Shown: piece after piece, positions 1 to 10,135 of the stretch
How the letters are laid out: each line of letters begins with the position of its first letter
How positions within the stretch are numbered: position 1 is the stretch's first letter
Assembly: GCA_021373135.1 (NCBI GenBank)
Contig: JAJFTH010000006.1
Span: 124,001-188,000, forward strand
Direction of reading: 5' to 3'
DNA length: 64,000 nucleotides
DNA from: Bacteroidales bacterium
Lineage (GTDB): Bacteria > Bacteroidota > Bacteroidia > Bacteroidales > UBA1402
Made by a program: the position numbers and the translations under genes
The notes under the pieces: model-generated
The model's input: the letters and a program-made list of their open reading frames with translations, nothing else
Told to the model about the DNA's origin: nothing
Databases searched by the model: none

Positions 1-2693
1 GGTTTAAATCCGGAGAGTAATCCATTTCGGTATAGCTCCAAGGAATAGCCGGTGTACATTGCTGTAAAATAATCAAAATGGCCAACCTGAAGGGTTGAAT
101 CGGCATCCACATCAACCACGGAACTGTTGGTTTTCACCGTCCATCTGACTCTTTTTTCGGGTATGACGGAAACTTTATAACGCTCTTCCCAGCTGCCGTG
201 AGATAAGATAAATTGTTCATTGGAAGGCAGTGCGTCCGGTTTCACCCAGAAAGAAACGGCTATTTTATCCTGAAAATTGAGAGCCGCTTCGTTGGGTGTG
301 TACAAGTATGCCGCACTCGAAGAAAATTGACAGGCTCCATCCGCTATTCCATTGACTCCGGTGGTGAATGCCGCATTGACCGAGACGGCGTGAAACGCAT
401 CCTGAGCGTAGTTCCGCACATCGCCATTCAACGGATAATAAATTAAGGGAACGGGTTCTTCGGTAACAGAGAAATCTTTAACCAGCACTGGTTTTGATAA
501 AGTGGAAGTTCCGGCTTCATTGGTGACAAGAAGGGTTATCGTGTAAATACCCGGAGATGCCGGAGAATGCCAGGTGGGTGAAGCAGTATCGGCATTGCCA
601 AGGGTCCCGCCATCACAACTCCAGGCATATTGCACTTCTTCCGTATTGATACTGGCACTGACTATAAAGCTCGAATCCACCTCCAAAGGCATGGAATCGG
701 AAAAACGGATACCCTTAATATCCGGTATCTTGTACACTTTTTCCGCTACCGTTACCAAGAGGGGTTCTGACCGGGCAGTATCTCCTTTTTCTGAAACGAC
801 ACAGAAAAGCCGATAAACACCAGCCGTTTCAGGTGCTTTCCACTTCCATGTTCCCGTTGTGGTGGTGGCTATTTTTTTTTCATTCTGAAACCATTCATAT
901 ACTGTATCTGTCGTGGCATTGTTTTCTGTCAGACAATAAACAGAAATGGAATCTCTTATTTGCACCAGCGTATCCGAAACCGAAAAAGCCTTGATGCGCA
1001 AGGCATTCGTAAAATCATAATTTGTATGGAAATCAAGAACAGCACCATTCACGGTTTTGAGGCGGCCTTTCACGACGGCTGTTTTTCCGGTGGGATAAAT
1101 CACCAGCAATCGAACTGCATCCGGATCGATGGTGAAACGAACCGTATCGCTTACATTCGTTTTCAGCACGGTTTCACCAATAGCATCGTAAACATCACAG
1201 CCATCGGTCAAAAGCACCAATTCAACGGTTTGCATCGTTGCCAACGGATTGTAGTACAAGTAAACAGGATAGGTATTTCCCCCTCTGAAATCCGTTTTGT
1301 TTAGATCTATCTGCAAAATGCCTTCTACATTCGTTTTTTTCAGAATACCAGCCATATAACCCACACTCGAACCGCTGTACATGGAAAGATTTGTTGCAGC
1401 CCAGCCCCCTTTTACGGCATCCCCCATTGCATAAGGTTTGGTTCCGTTCCAACTTTGTTTCATGGATTCATAAGGAATGCAAGCCGCCGTATCATATTGA
1501 TTGGCCCAGGCATAACTTGCCGGCTCCTGATTGGACTGGGGCAAACCGTTTCTGTAAAAAAGACGGCTGGCATTGGCCAGATTTAAAATCCATTTGCCGA
1601 TGGCACGGGCATAACGTTTATCATATTTGGCTACCGGTGCCAAAGCAGCAGCGTGCTGGAATCCGTTCATGCTGAAAGCATAATCGTCGCCGGCATCGTT
1701 GGCTTCACCAATCAAACCGGAAACATCGTATCCGTTCCAGTTTCCTACAATACATCCCCAACCCCGCAAGGTTCCCTGACCTGCACAAAAAGTCCAGTTC
1801 AAGAACTTCCCGACATCATAATTGGTCCCTTCTGTCGCATTCATCCTTGCTGCAGTAGCGATACCATACGGCAGTTGTATTTCGTAAGACGGATTTGAGG
1901 TCCAGTTTTGAAGGAAATCCAGTGCCAGTTCCGCTCCCTGCAAATACTTCAAACTGCCTGTCTGATTGTAGGCCTGATATTGAATCCAGGCTATCGAACC
2001 TGCTGCTTCCGGTTCAGGGACACTGGTCTTATTGGGTAAACCTGTCATCAGATTGAACGCCCGGTAATTCATGGAGGGTGCCTTCCAGGGCTGAACGGTT
2101 CCTCCAAGCTTGTGCAACACTTCCAGCTCTCTATCTGCAATGGTCACAAATTGAGTCTTGAAATCCGCATCTGCCTCCGGATACAACGCATACAACTGAT
2201 AAAAATAGACATTGGGCATCACTTCATACCACCAGTCGCTGCCGGTCGTGTTTGAATAATTGTTTAAATAGACGTTCTGCCCGTTTTTAAGGTTAAAAAA
2301 ATCTTTGACTTTTACCACCCAATTTACATTTAAATGAGCCGTCTTGTCTACACCAACCAAAGATGCCCCTATCACTGCGGGCATGATGTTGATGGCTTCA
2401 GCCACATATCCATGATCCGATTGTCCCACATACGTGTCCATTCGGATTGTTTTTACATCGGAATAATTAACCCCGCCTGAAGTACTGATTTTTGTAATAG
2501 GCAGATAGGTACCGGTACTGCCTGTGTCGAAAATGAAGTGGTCATAATCCACGGCCACTTTTTTCCAGTCACGCATCTGATAGGGTATCGGCAGATTTGA
2601 CATCTGCTCTATCCTTGGAATGGCTGTTTGCTGTGCTGAAACAGAAAAAACGATGCCAAAAAAGAAACTATATATCAAAATGTTCTTCATCAT
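1..2693 (-). CDS. Secreted multidomain PUL protein: unnamed enzyme-like domain, Ig-like domains, LamG (partial, C-terminus outside window)
   Basis: The reading frame is open from the ATG at 2693 to the window edge (about 897 codons), so the C-terminus is missing. It starts with a signal peptide ending near VSAQ. Residues about 20-545 are clearly paralogous to the lipoprotein at 10136-11863: both have AIPRIE near the start, DWWY followed by MPN/LPN, a GxDKT motif, WGxIVGxW followed by YDVSGL, and ARAIGKW. The pattern of helical repeats with conserved Trp/Asp/Tyr suggests an alpha/alpha-barrel glycan-active enzyme, but I cannot name a CAZy family. Two Ig/PKD-like beta domains follow, then a LamG-like jellyroll (FWVKPD motif) that probably binds carbohydrate. 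It is the last visible gene of the PUL and begins directly after the GH13 stop. Function is inferred from context only. Confidence 0.75.
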   Translation of the reverse strand, partial: MMKNILIYSFFFGIVFSVSAQQTAIPRIEQMSNLPIPYQMRDWKKVAVDYDHFIFDTGSTGTYLPITKISTSGGVNYSDVKTIRMDTYVGQSDHGYVAEAINIMPAVIGASLVGVDKTAHLNVNWVVKVKDFFNLKNGQNVYLNNYSNTTGSDWWYEVMPNVYFYQLYALYPEADADFKTQFVTIADRELEVLHKLGGTVQPWKAPSMNYRAFNLMTGLPNKTSVPEPEAAGSIAWIQYQAYNQTGSLKYLQGAELALDFLQNWTSNPSYEIQLPYGIATAARMNATEGTNYDVGKFLNWTFCAGQGTLRGWGCIVGNWNGYDVSGLIGEANDAGDDYAFSMNGFQHAAALAPVAKYDKRYARAIGKWILNLANASRLFYRNGLPQSNQEPASYAWANQYDTAACIPYESMKQSWNGTKPYAMGDAVKGGWAATNLSMYSGSSVGYMAGILKKTNVEGILQIDLNKTDFRGGNTYPVYLYYNPLATMQTVELVLLTDGCDVYDAIGETVLKTNVSDTVRFTIDPDAVRLLVIYPTGKTAVVKGRLKTVNGAVLDFHTNYDFTNALRIKAFSVSDTLVQIRDSISVYCLTENNATTDTVYEWFQNEKKIATTTTGTWKWKAPETAGVYRLFCVVSEKGDTARSEPLLVTVAEKVYKIPDIKGIRFSDSMPLEVDSSFIVSASINTEEVQYAWSCDGGTLGNADTASPTWHSPASPGIYTITLLVTNEAGTSTLSKPVLVKDFSVTEEPVPLIYYPLNGDVRNYAQDAFHAVSVNAAFTTGVNGIADGACQFSSSAAYLYTPNEAALNFQDKIAVSFWVKPDALPSNEQFILSHGSWEERYKVSVIPEKRVRWTVKTNSSVVDVDADSTLQVGHFDYFTAMYTGYSLELYRNGLLSGFK

Positions 2694-4316
2694 TTAGTGT
2701 CGGTAAACCAGGAAATCATTGGTTCCTAATATGGTATTGCCCATCAGTTTTTCTGAACCGTCGGGTAAATCAATCTTTGTACTTTTCCCGAAATTCACAA
2801 TCACGGTAATTTGATCACCTTCGTAAGAACGGGTGAACAGTATCATATCATCTTGACGTTCAAGTCTTTCATATTTTCCGTATTGAAGAGCCTTTTCTTT
2901 ATTTCTTAGGGCAATCAGATCTTTATAGGTCTTTAGCATTGATCCTTCTTGCTGCAAGTTGCTTTGGACATTGACTTCCCGAAAATTTTCATGGACTTTA
3001 ATCCAGGGTTTACCGGACGAGAAACCGGCATTGGTGGAATGATCCCATTGCATAGGGCTGCGCGATTTATCCCTGTTGTGTTCGTTTCCCCATTTTAAGG
3101 CCTCTTCCGGTGTTTTACCGTCCTTGATGGCCAGGTTATAAAAAGTGATACCCTGTATATCCGCAATTTCATCATAGTTGTTTGCTACAATGTTTTCCAT
3201 TCCGATTTCTTCCCCATAATAAACAAACGGGACGCCTTTTGCCAAAAGAATCAGTGTAGCCAAGGCCTTTGCCCTTTGAATATCTCCTCCTGCCATACGA
3301 TCCATAAGACGTGGATTGTCATGACTGCCAAAGAACAAAGTTGGATAGCCGCTCATATTCTTTTCCATGCTTTGCAGTTCGTTGAAGATACGTTCAACGG
3401 AAAAATCAGGGAGGCTGCCAAAGTTAAAATTAAATACCACATCCATCAAGTCTGGTGCCTGATATTGTTTGAGTACATGGATGTCGTCGCTGCCTATTTC
3501 ACCCACTTCAAATTTATCCGGATACTCATTGATTGTTGATTTGATGAGTTTCATCGCTTCTTTCACTCCAGGTTGGTTCACGTCATAAAGATGCTCCTGT
3601 TTTCCATCTTTCATTGGATTATCTGTCATTATACTACCGGTTGACAGTTCGTTGATTACATCAAAACGAAACCCGTCAATACCCAAATCCAGCCAATAAC
3701 GAAGCACGCTTTGTATTTCTTTTATTACCTGAGGGTTAGACCAGTTGAGGTCGGCCATGCGAACGGCAAATTTATGATAGTAATACTGATTGGTAAGCGT
3801 GTCGAGTTCCCATGCTCCTCCTCCGAAAAAAGATTCCCAGTTGTTTGGCTTATCCCGCCAGATGTAATAATCACGATAGGGATTGTCTTTCGATTTTCGG
3901 GATTCCTGAAACCATTTGCTGTCAGTAGAGGTATGGTTGACCACCATATCCATAATGACCTTGATACCTCGCTTGTGGGCTTCATCCATAAATTTTCGAA
4001 AATCTTCTGTGGTCCCATACACAGGATCGATCTGTTTATAGTCGGCAACATCATAACCATTATCGACTTTGGGTGATTTCAAAAAAGGAGTAAGCCAGAT
4101 TCCCTTGATTCCCAAAGATTGCAGATAGTCCAACCTGGTGGTCATTCCTGCAAAATCGCTGTATCCGTTTCCGTCGCTATCCTGAAAAGAAGGCATATAA
4201 ATTTGATAAAAAACAGCCTCTTTCCACCATTTCGGTTGATTATCTGACTGCGCAGACTGAAAAGTAGCTGCTAAGAAAGAGAGAAGAAGTAAGCATTTTA
4301 AGGTGTTGCGTAACAT
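2694..4316 (-). CDS. Secreted GH13 alpha-glucosidase, probably oligo-1,6-glucosidase type
   Basis: This 540-residue alpha-amylase-superfamily hydrolase has an N-terminal signal peptide (cleavage likely after SAQ near residue 23), so it acts in the periplasm or outside. GH13 motifs are in order: DMVVNHTS near 123-130, GFRFDVIN with nucleophile Asp219, EVGEIG with acid/base Glu273, and GSHDNPR with Asp333. The residue after the nucleophile is Val220. In the oligo-1,6-glucosidase/maltase group, Val there goes with alpha-1,6 specificity and Thr with alpha-1,4, which points to isomalto-type or alpha-1,6-branched substrates. The FFGGGAWE and ADLNWSNP stretches also fit that group. It lies in the PUL between the LamG lipoprotein and the unnamed multidomain protein. 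Trehalose synthase or a plain alpha-glucosidase are less likely alternatives. Confidence 0.9.
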   Translation of the reverse strand: MLRNTLKCLLLLSFLAATFQSAQSDNQPKWWKEAVFYQIYMPSFQDSDGNGYSDFAGMTTRLDYLQSLGIKGIWLTPFLKSPKVDNGYDVADYKQIDPVYGTTEDFRKFMDEAHKRGIKVIMDMVVNHTSTDSKWFQESRKSKDNPYRDYYIWRDKPNNWESFFGGGAWELDTLTNQYYYHKFAVRMADLNWSNPQVIKEIQSVLRYWLDLGIDGFRFDVINELSTGSIMTDNPMKDGKQEHLYDVNQPGVKEAMKLIKSTINEYPDKFEVGEIGSDDIHVLKQYQAPDLMDVVFNFNFGSLPDFSVERIFNELQSMEKNMSGYPTLFFGSHDNPRLMDRMAGGDIQRAKALATLILLAKGVPFVYYGEEIGMENIVANNYDEIADIQGITFYNLAIKDGKTPEEALKWGNEHNRDKSRSPMQWDHSTNAGFSSGKPWIKVHENFREVNVQSNLQQEGSMLKTYKDLIALRNKEKALQYGKYERLERQDDMILFTRSYEGDQITVIVNFGKSTKIDLPDGSEKLMGNTILGTNDFLVYRH

Positions 4317-4369
4317 GGCACTTTACTTTAAACATGAATCAATATATATGATAACTCCAAAAAGAAAAT

Positions 4370-4404
4370 AAGGGGCCCGGCTTACGAATAAGACCAAGCC
4401 CCTT
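4370..4404 (-). terminator. Hairpin with T-rich tail between LamG lipoprotein and GH13 genes
   Basis: A 7-bp stem pairs 4370-4376 with 4398-4404 (AAGGGGC/GCCCCTT). The loop contains a second small CTTA/TAAG stem. Read on the minus strand it is followed by a T-rich run (4355-4369). It lies in the only large gap (154 bases) inside the PUL operon and could stop or attenuate transcription after the SusC-SusD-LamG genes, leaving the two downstream enzyme genes at lower dose. Confidence 0.6.
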
Positions 4405-4470
4405 TCAAAGAGTGTCACAGAATTATGAAAATCTTGTCGGTCATTGATCAACCGATCTCATAATCTTGAA

Positions 4471-5538
4471 TTATTTTTCGTCATTATACAATTTGGCAGC
4501 TTGCCCATCTGTTAAAGCTATATTGTACAATTTCAATTCATCCATTAAGCCAGCATAGTGTGGGAATGCTTGTTTTGTTTGCCACCAACTTTCAGTACCC
4601 ATAACAGCCATACCTTCTGCATAGGTAAATCCTGCACCAACCATCAACGGTAACACAGTAGCATAAGTGGAGAAGGAGCCAGTAAAGTTTGGTTTAGTAA
4701 CTGAAGTCCATTCCATTTGGTTTTGACCATTAACATAAAAAACCAACTTGCCTGTAGTTAAATTCATGCTAAGCACAAGATGTGTCCATTCTCCATTTGG
4801 AGCAGAGAAATCAAGTTGATCATCTGCATCTGTAAAGCCCGCGGAAGTTTTAGCTGTAAAGAAAGGTTTGTTTTGAAGTTGTAATTGGAATTTCCAAGTA
4901 TTCCAATAGTTATAAGAAAGAAGATAATTATTCTCTCTTGTTGAATCAGGTTTAACCCAAACAGCGATGGACAATGTATTGCTTAACAGATCGCTTGCTG
5001 TGTAATTACTAACCTCAAGATGCGACCCATTTCTGAAATACATAGCTTTACCAACTTTACCAGAAACAAAGCTTGGTAGACTCGTCCCAGTTCCAAATAT
5101 CTGCGAAGGGCCTGCTGTTAACACTGCTGTCCAACTTTTTCCGGCAGCAGTCAATTGAGTCCCGGAACCTTCATCAAAGCTCAGTCCCATTAAAAGAGCA
5201 GAAGGTGGAATAGCATCAAAAGCAGCTGCTAAAAATGTAGCTCTAGCTGCCCTTAATTGTACCACTAAATTATCAACAGCTGTTTGCGTAATCTTGGTGT
5301 CCAGAATTGCTGTATTAGCAGTCGCAAGAACAGCATCAAATGCTGTAATGGCAGCTTGTGGATAATCTGTTGTAGTAGCTTCATCTGAAAGAGTCTGACA
5401 AGAATCAATCAAAGCGACCAATTTTGTCGTGTCTGCCGGCGTAAAAGTCTCATCCTTATCACAGGATATGAATGCACCGGCACACATAGCCAAAGATAGA
5501 CATGCAATAAATGCATTTTTTAAAAGTTTTGTCTTCAT
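4471..5538 (-). CDS. LamG-domain surface lipoprotein, likely surface glycan-binding protein of the PUL
   Basis: The 355-residue protein has a lipoprotein signal (Cys at FISC). The cysteine is followed by DKDE, which resembles the Bacteroidota export signal that places lipoproteins on the cell surface. Residues about 35-105 look helical (FIVAR-like), and about 110-355 form a LamG/concanavalin-like jellyroll with the AVWVKPD, WTHLVLSM and MDELKLYN motifs typical of the fold. It sits directly downstream of SusD, where SusE/SusF or another surface glycan-binding protein is usually found, so glycan capture is the inferred role. No catalytic residues are recognisable. Ligand unknown. Confidence 0.8.
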   Translation of the reverse strand: MKTKLLKNAFIACLSLAMCAGAFISCDKDETFTPADTTKLVALIDSCQTLSDEATTTDYPQAAITAFDAVLATANTAILDTKITQTAVDNLVVQLRAARATFLAAAFDAIPPSALLMGLSFDEGSGTQLTAAGKSWTAVLTAGPSQIFGTGTSLPSFVSGKVGKAMYFRNGSHLEVSNYTASDLLSNTLSIAVWVKPDSTRENNYLLSYNYWNTWKFQLQLQNKPFFTAKTSAGFTDADDQLDFSAPNGEWTHLVLSMNLTTGKLVFYVNGQNQMEWTSVTKPNFTGSFSTYATVLPLMVGAGFTYAEGMAVMGTESWWQTKQAFPHYAGLMDELKLYNIALTDGQAAKLYNDEK

Positions 5539-5587
5539 GTTTGTTTTTTAGTTAAAATTAATGTTCAGTTAAAAAAGATATTTGGTA

Positions 5588-7018
5588 TTATTGTAAAGCT
5601 TGATTTGCATCCAGTTCTGACTGCGGAATCGGAAAGTAAAAACGAGGTTCAGACCATTTCAAGTCACTGCCAAGTGCTGCTTCTGCCGTCGCTTTTCCCC
5701 AGCGCATCAAGTCAAAGAAACGATGGAACTCAAATCCCAGCTCTTTACGACGTTCATTTTGAATGACAGTCCGCATGTCTGACTGTATGGTTGCAGTGGT
5801 CGGAGCCAATCGGGCGCGGTTTCGAACCTTGTTTACTTCAACAGCTGCTTTTTCTACTGCATCGGCACCTCCAATCTCATTGATGGCTTCTGCTTTCATC
5901 AACAGGATGTCGGCATATCGCATATAGTTGTATGGTATGACGCATTGAGATATTGGGACTCCGACTATTTTATCCTCGTTATATTTTTTAACCAGATAAC
6001 CTGTTGCTTCCGACCAAGAAGAGGAGAAGGTCGTATTGTTGAACCAGGGTTTCCCTTGCCTGCCGATAGAAGCATCCAAACGCGGGTCATCTGCTCCACC
6101 AATGGTTTTCTCACTGAATGCATCCACGTAACTCTGTGTCGGTGCATCAAAATAATAACCACCCTCCAATGACGGTGCAAACCAAACTTTCAGATTATTA
6201 CCAAGTGTAGCTTCTTTATCAACCAGATAGCGAATACCGAAAATGGTCTCACAACTGTCTTCAGAACCTACCTTGAACAGGTCGGCATAATTGGCTACCA
6301 AATCATATTGGTTCAGACTTTCCAGTGCCTGAATATTCGTCAGGCAATCGGCATAGTCTTTTTGATAGAGTTTGGCCTTTGCCAGTAAGCCGTAAGCAGC
6401 ACCTTTCGTTACCCTGCCGGTTTCTGAATCATAAGAAGCGGGCAGGACTTCAATGGCATCCGTCAGGTCTTCTTCTATCTGATCATAAATGGCACTTACT
6501 TCACTTAAGCCGACATGGATGGTAGCGGATGTAAGTTGCGGCTCCACTTTCAAGGGCACTTTCCCAAAGATGTTCACCAGATTGAAATAGGAAAAAGCCC
6601 GAAGGAACTTAGCCTCTCCTACCAGACGATCGCGTACCGTTTGATCGAAACTCATCGGTGAAACATAGGAAATCACATTGTTTGCACGGGAAATCGTTTC
6701 ATAAGTTGACTGCCAGAAAGTGTTCAACACTCCGTTATCCGTAGAGGCTGAAAAATCGTTGATAAAATTGATGTCAGCCTGGTCTCCGGCATTGCCACCT
6801 TTCACGGCATCGTCCGATGCTACATCCCCAAATATCCACAAGGTGGTGCCATACAATGAACTATAGATAGCGTTAACAGCCATTGTGGCAGATTCTTTGG
6901 TCGTATAGTAATTTTCAGCAGTATATGCACCTTTCAGTTCTTCGTTCAGAAAATCATTGCAGGAAGACAGCATACTACATGATGCTACCATTGCAAAGAG
7001 ATATATTCTTTTTTTCAT
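5588..7018 (-). CDS. SusD-family outer-membrane lipoprotein (RagB/SusD)
   Basis: This is the lid-like glycan-binding partner of SusC at the cell surface. It has a lipoprotein signal (MLSSC, then NDFLNEE) and the SusD hallmarks: AENYYTTKESATMAVNAIYSSL near the N-terminus, TPR-like helices through the middle (GEAKFLRAFSYFNLVNIFG, AYGLLAKAKLYQ), and the C-terminal NERRKELGFEFHRFFDLMRWG block. Length (about 476 residues) is normal, somewhat short. It starts 3-12 bases after the susC stop. The ATG at 7018 gives a canonical MKKR signal start; an ATG three codons upstream (7027) is also possible. Confidence 0.95.
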   Translation of the reverse strand: MKKRIYLFAMVASCSMLSSCNDFLNEELKGAYTAENYYTTKESATMAVNAIYSSLYGTTLWIFGDVASDDAVKGGNAGDQADINFINDFSASTDNGVLNTFWQSTYETISRANNVISYVSPMSFDQTVRDRLVGEAKFLRAFSYFNLVNIFGKVPLKVEPQLTSATIHVGLSEVSAIYDQIEEDLTDAIEVLPASYDSETGRVTKGAAYGLLAKAKLYQKDYADCLTNIQALESLNQYDLVANYADLFKVGSEDSCETIFGIRYLVDKEATLGNNLKVWFAPSLEGGYYFDAPTQSYVDAFSEKTIGGADDPRLDASIGRQGKPWFNNTTFSSSWSEATGYLVKKYNEDKIVGVPISQCVIPYNYMRYADILLMKAEAINEIGGADAVEKAAVEVNKVRNRARLAPTTATIQSDMRTVIQNERRKELGFEFHRFFDLMRWGKATAEAALGSDLKWSEPRFYFPIPQSELDANQALQ

Positions 7019-7030
7019 TTTGGTCATCTT

Positions 7031-10000
7031 TTAAAAAGTTATGTTCATTCCAAAAGTGTAGCTTTTTGCAACAGGATAAGTACCCCAGTCGATTCCGTTG
7101 GCTCGGTCTTTTTCGATGGATGAATTGGTGCTGACCGTCATCTCCGGATCAAGTCCTGAATAGCCTGTCAGCGTAAGCAGATTCGTTCCAGCCACGTACA
7201 GGCGAAGACTTTCAATCTTTATTTTTTTGGTATTCGGAATGGTGTAACCGATTTGCAGATTCTTCAAACGAACATAAGAACCATTTTCCAGAAACCGGGA
7301 AGAAGCCCGTACATTATTCGATTTGCCCGACCAAGAAGCACGTGGCTGTGTGTTGGATGTGCCTTCTCCTGTCCAATGTTCGTTATAATAGCGTTCCGTT
7401 ACATTAAACCCACGATAAAAACCTTCAATGTCCATATTGACCTGTGAATAAATCTTTTGGCCAAAAGCGCCCTGGAAAAACATCGACATGTCAAAACCCT
7501 TATAGTTTCCGGAAAGAGTCAGACCCGTGGTAAAGGTCGGAATAGCACTACCAAGAAATTTGCGGTCTTTTGCATCAATCACATTGTCCGTGTTTTGATT
7601 GACATATTTCACATCACCTGGTTTAATATTGTTCCCCTGGTATGCAGAAGTCATAACTTCCAGATCATTCTGAAAAATTCCGTCCATCTCATATAAATAG
7701 AAGGATCCTATAGGATGTCCGACAGCCGTCTTGGTTGCCGAAACCCCTGTATCGACACGTCCTCCGAGGATTGGAGCATCCAGTTCCATCACTTCGTTGT
7801 GTAAGAAACCTCCGTTCATAGAAATGTTAAATCCGCCTTTTTTGTAATTTTTCCGAAAGAATACTTCAAGATCGACTCCGGTATTCAGCACATTGCCACT
7901 ATTGATCCATGGCGTTAACGCATTACCGACAGAAGGTGGAAGAGGTGCCTGAACAAGCATATCGTTGGTCATTTTGTAGTAATAATCCAGAGAAAAGCCG
8001 TAGAGCCCATTTTTAAAGTCCATATCGACTCCGACGTTCAACTGATTACTGGTTTCCCATTTCAAATCAGTATTTCCAAGGGTGGTCTGGGCATAACCGT
8101 TATAACTTTTACCTCCGTATGTATAATAGTATTTCGGAGCATATCGGTCGCAATAGGCGTATAGTTCTATATTTTGATTCCCGATGGCTCCATAACCTGC
8201 ACGTATTTTCAGTTTGCTGATGTTGCTGTATTTTTGCATAAACTCCTCAGAATCAACATTCCAACCTGCTGAGAAAGAATAGAAGGTACCCCATCTGTTT
8301 CCTTCGCTAAAACGAGAGGATCCGTCTCTGCGGATAATTCCGGACATATAGTATTTTTGGTCATAATTATAATTGACCGTTGCGAATGCAGAAAGTAAAG
8401 TAGAACCATATTCGCTTTGGCTGGCAGAATTTACACCTTCTCCCATACCGATATAAAGTAAAGCAGGATTAGTGTTGATAAATTCACTGTCACTGGCATC
8501 CAGACTATGTCCGCCAGATTTGACCGCTTCGACACCCAACATGGAGGTCAGGTTGTTGTTATTGCCAAATTTGACACTATGGTTCAAAGTACTGTTGACC
8601 GTCCAACTGTAATCCGTTGAATTGGAAACATCAAGACCATTTGTACTGTTGATTCTGTTTTCTGTTCCCCATGTCTTGTTATAGATACGTGTTTCTGTAT
8701 TCTTGTAATCGATCCCATAAGTATTTTTCCAAAACAGATTTTTTGAGAAAGTAAACAAGGCATTTCCAGTAGCAAGTAATGTCTTGATCTTCTTGGTATT
8801 GTCTGTATAATCACATAATCCTTCCGGACTGTATCCATCCCCAAAGAAAGAGTTATAAACTGGATTTCCATAATATTCAGAAGGCAGATCCACATATTCA
8901 CCGGTTGAATTGCGCACAGGAATAGCCGGAGTCCTGAAGAACGCATAACGTATAACGCTACCACCTTCATTGACAAAGCCATCACCGGAACTGGACACTT
9001 TTCTGTTGGATGAAACGCCACCACTGATATTTAATTCCAATTTCAGCCATTCCTTTACTTCCGTATTGATATTGGAACGCATATTGAAACGTTCATAGTT
9101 GGTATTTTTAATGATACCATCCTGATTAAAATAGGAAGCAGATACCAGATATTGTGTTTTGTCATTTCCTCCGCTGATGGATAATTCATGAGACTGAAGG
9201 GGTGCTGTCTGGAAGATCTCTTCCAGATGGTTCACGTTTGGAAAGTCCTTGACCCAGTCTCCCTCAATAAGAGCCCGTTGCACAACGGAATTGGCGTTAT
9301 CTGCAGCAGCAGCTTCGTTATACATTTGAATGTATTGGTTAGTGTTGGTCATCTCCGTCAATTTGCCATGTGTCTGAAAACCAAATTGCGCATTGTACAT
9401 AATCTTTGAAGCACCGGCTTCTCCTTTTTTGGTGGTGATCAAAACAATACCATTGTTGGCACGCGAACCGTAAACGGCAGCGGAAGATGCATCTTTAAGC
9501 ACAAAAATACTTTCTATTTCATTGGGTGAAAGGTTGTTTAGCGCGCCTTCCACTGGTATCCCGTCTACAATATATAAGGGTTCATTGCTGGAACTGATGG
9601 ATCCGACACCTCTGATACGAACGGAGACGTCAGAACCTGGTGCACCGGTTTGCGTAGAGACCTGTACACCGGCTACCCGGCCTTGTAAGGCTTGTTGTGC
9701 AGACGGAACAGGCAATTTAGATAAATCAGAACCGCCCACTTTACTGATTGCGCCCAAGACATCCCGTTTCTTTTGAACGGAATAACCGACCACCACGACT
9801 TCTTCCATCAGTTTTCTGTCAGGCACCATCTTTACATCCAGATTGGTAGCTTCAGTCATGGTGAATTCCTGAGGTTTATATCCGATATATGTCAGTCTCA
9901 ATTTCACATTTTGAGGTACTGAAATGGAAAAATATCCTTTTTCATCCGTGATTGTTGCAACATTGGATCCAATAGCAATCACACTTACCCCTATCAGGTC

Positions 10001-10108
10001 TTCGTTGGTTTCCACATCCTTGACTGTACCGGTCACCCGTATCTGATTCTGGGCTTGCACCACAAAACCAAAAATACTTAGGAAAAAAAATAATAGTGTT
10101 CGCTTCAT
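7031..10108 (-). CDS. SusC-family TonB-dependent outer-membrane transporter
   Basis: The 1025-residue protein has a signal peptide ending near VQAQ, a carboxypeptidase-regulatory-like beta domain (about 24-100), a TonB-box-like EEVVVVGY segment (about 103-110), a plug domain with RIRGVGSISSSNEPLYIVDG and a long beta-barrel ending in YTFGMNITF with a terminal Phe. There is no N-terminal STN domain, so control by an anti-sigma factor is not expected; this agrees with the HTCS regulator next to the locus. It forms the import pore with SusD and moves oligosaccharides into the periplasm using TonB energy. The gene follows the unnamed lipoprotein gene by 27 bases. Confidence 0.96.
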   Translation of the reverse strand: MKRTLLFFFLSIFGFVVQAQNQIRVTGTVKDVETNEDLIGVSVIAIGSNVATITDEKGYFSISVPQNVKLRLTYIGYKPQEFTMTEATNLDVKMVPDRKLMEEVVVVGYSVQKKRDVLGAISKVGGSDLSKLPVPSAQQALQGRVAGVQVSTQTGAPGSDVSVRIRGVGSISSSNEPLYIVDGIPVEGALNNLSPNEIESIFVLKDASSAAVYGSRANNGIVLITTKKGEAGASKIMYNAQFGFQTHGKLTEMTNTNQYIQMYNEAAAADNANSVVQRALIEGDWVKDFPNVNHLEEIFQTAPLQSHELSISGGNDKTQYLVSASYFNQDGIIKNTNYERFNMRSNINTEVKEWLKLELNISGGVSSNRKVSSSGDGFVNEGGSVIRYAFFRTPAIPVRNSTGEYVDLPSEYYGNPVYNSFFGDGYSPEGLCDYTDNTKKIKTLLATGNALFTFSKNLFWKNTYGIDYKNTETRIYNKTWGTENRINSTNGLDVSNSTDYSWTVNSTLNHSVKFGNNNNLTSMLGVEAVKSGGHSLDASDSEFINTNPALLYIGMGEGVNSASQSEYGSTLLSAFATVNYNYDQKYYMSGIIRRDGSSRFSEGNRWGTFYSFSAGWNVDSEEFMQKYSNISKLKIRAGYGAIGNQNIELYAYCDRYAPKYYYTYGGKSYNGYAQTTLGNTDLKWETSNQLNVGVDMDFKNGLYGFSLDYYYKMTNDMLVQAPLPPSVGNALTPWINSGNVLNTGVDLEVFFRKNYKKGGFNISMNGGFLHNEVMELDAPILGGRVDTGVSATKTAVGHPIGSFYLYEMDGIFQNDLEVMTSAYQGNNIKPGDVKYVNQNTDNVIDAKDRKFLGSAIPTFTTGLTLSGNYKGFDMSMFFQGAFGQKIYSQVNMDIEGFYRGFNVTERYYNEHWTGEGTSNTQPRASWSGKSNNVRASSRFLENGSYVRLKNLQIGYTIPNTKKIKIESLRLYVAGTNLLTLTGYSGLDPEMTVSTNSSIEKDRANGIDWGTYPVAKSYTFGMNITF

Positions 10109-10135
10109 ATTGATAGAAATTTAGGTTTTTTAGAT

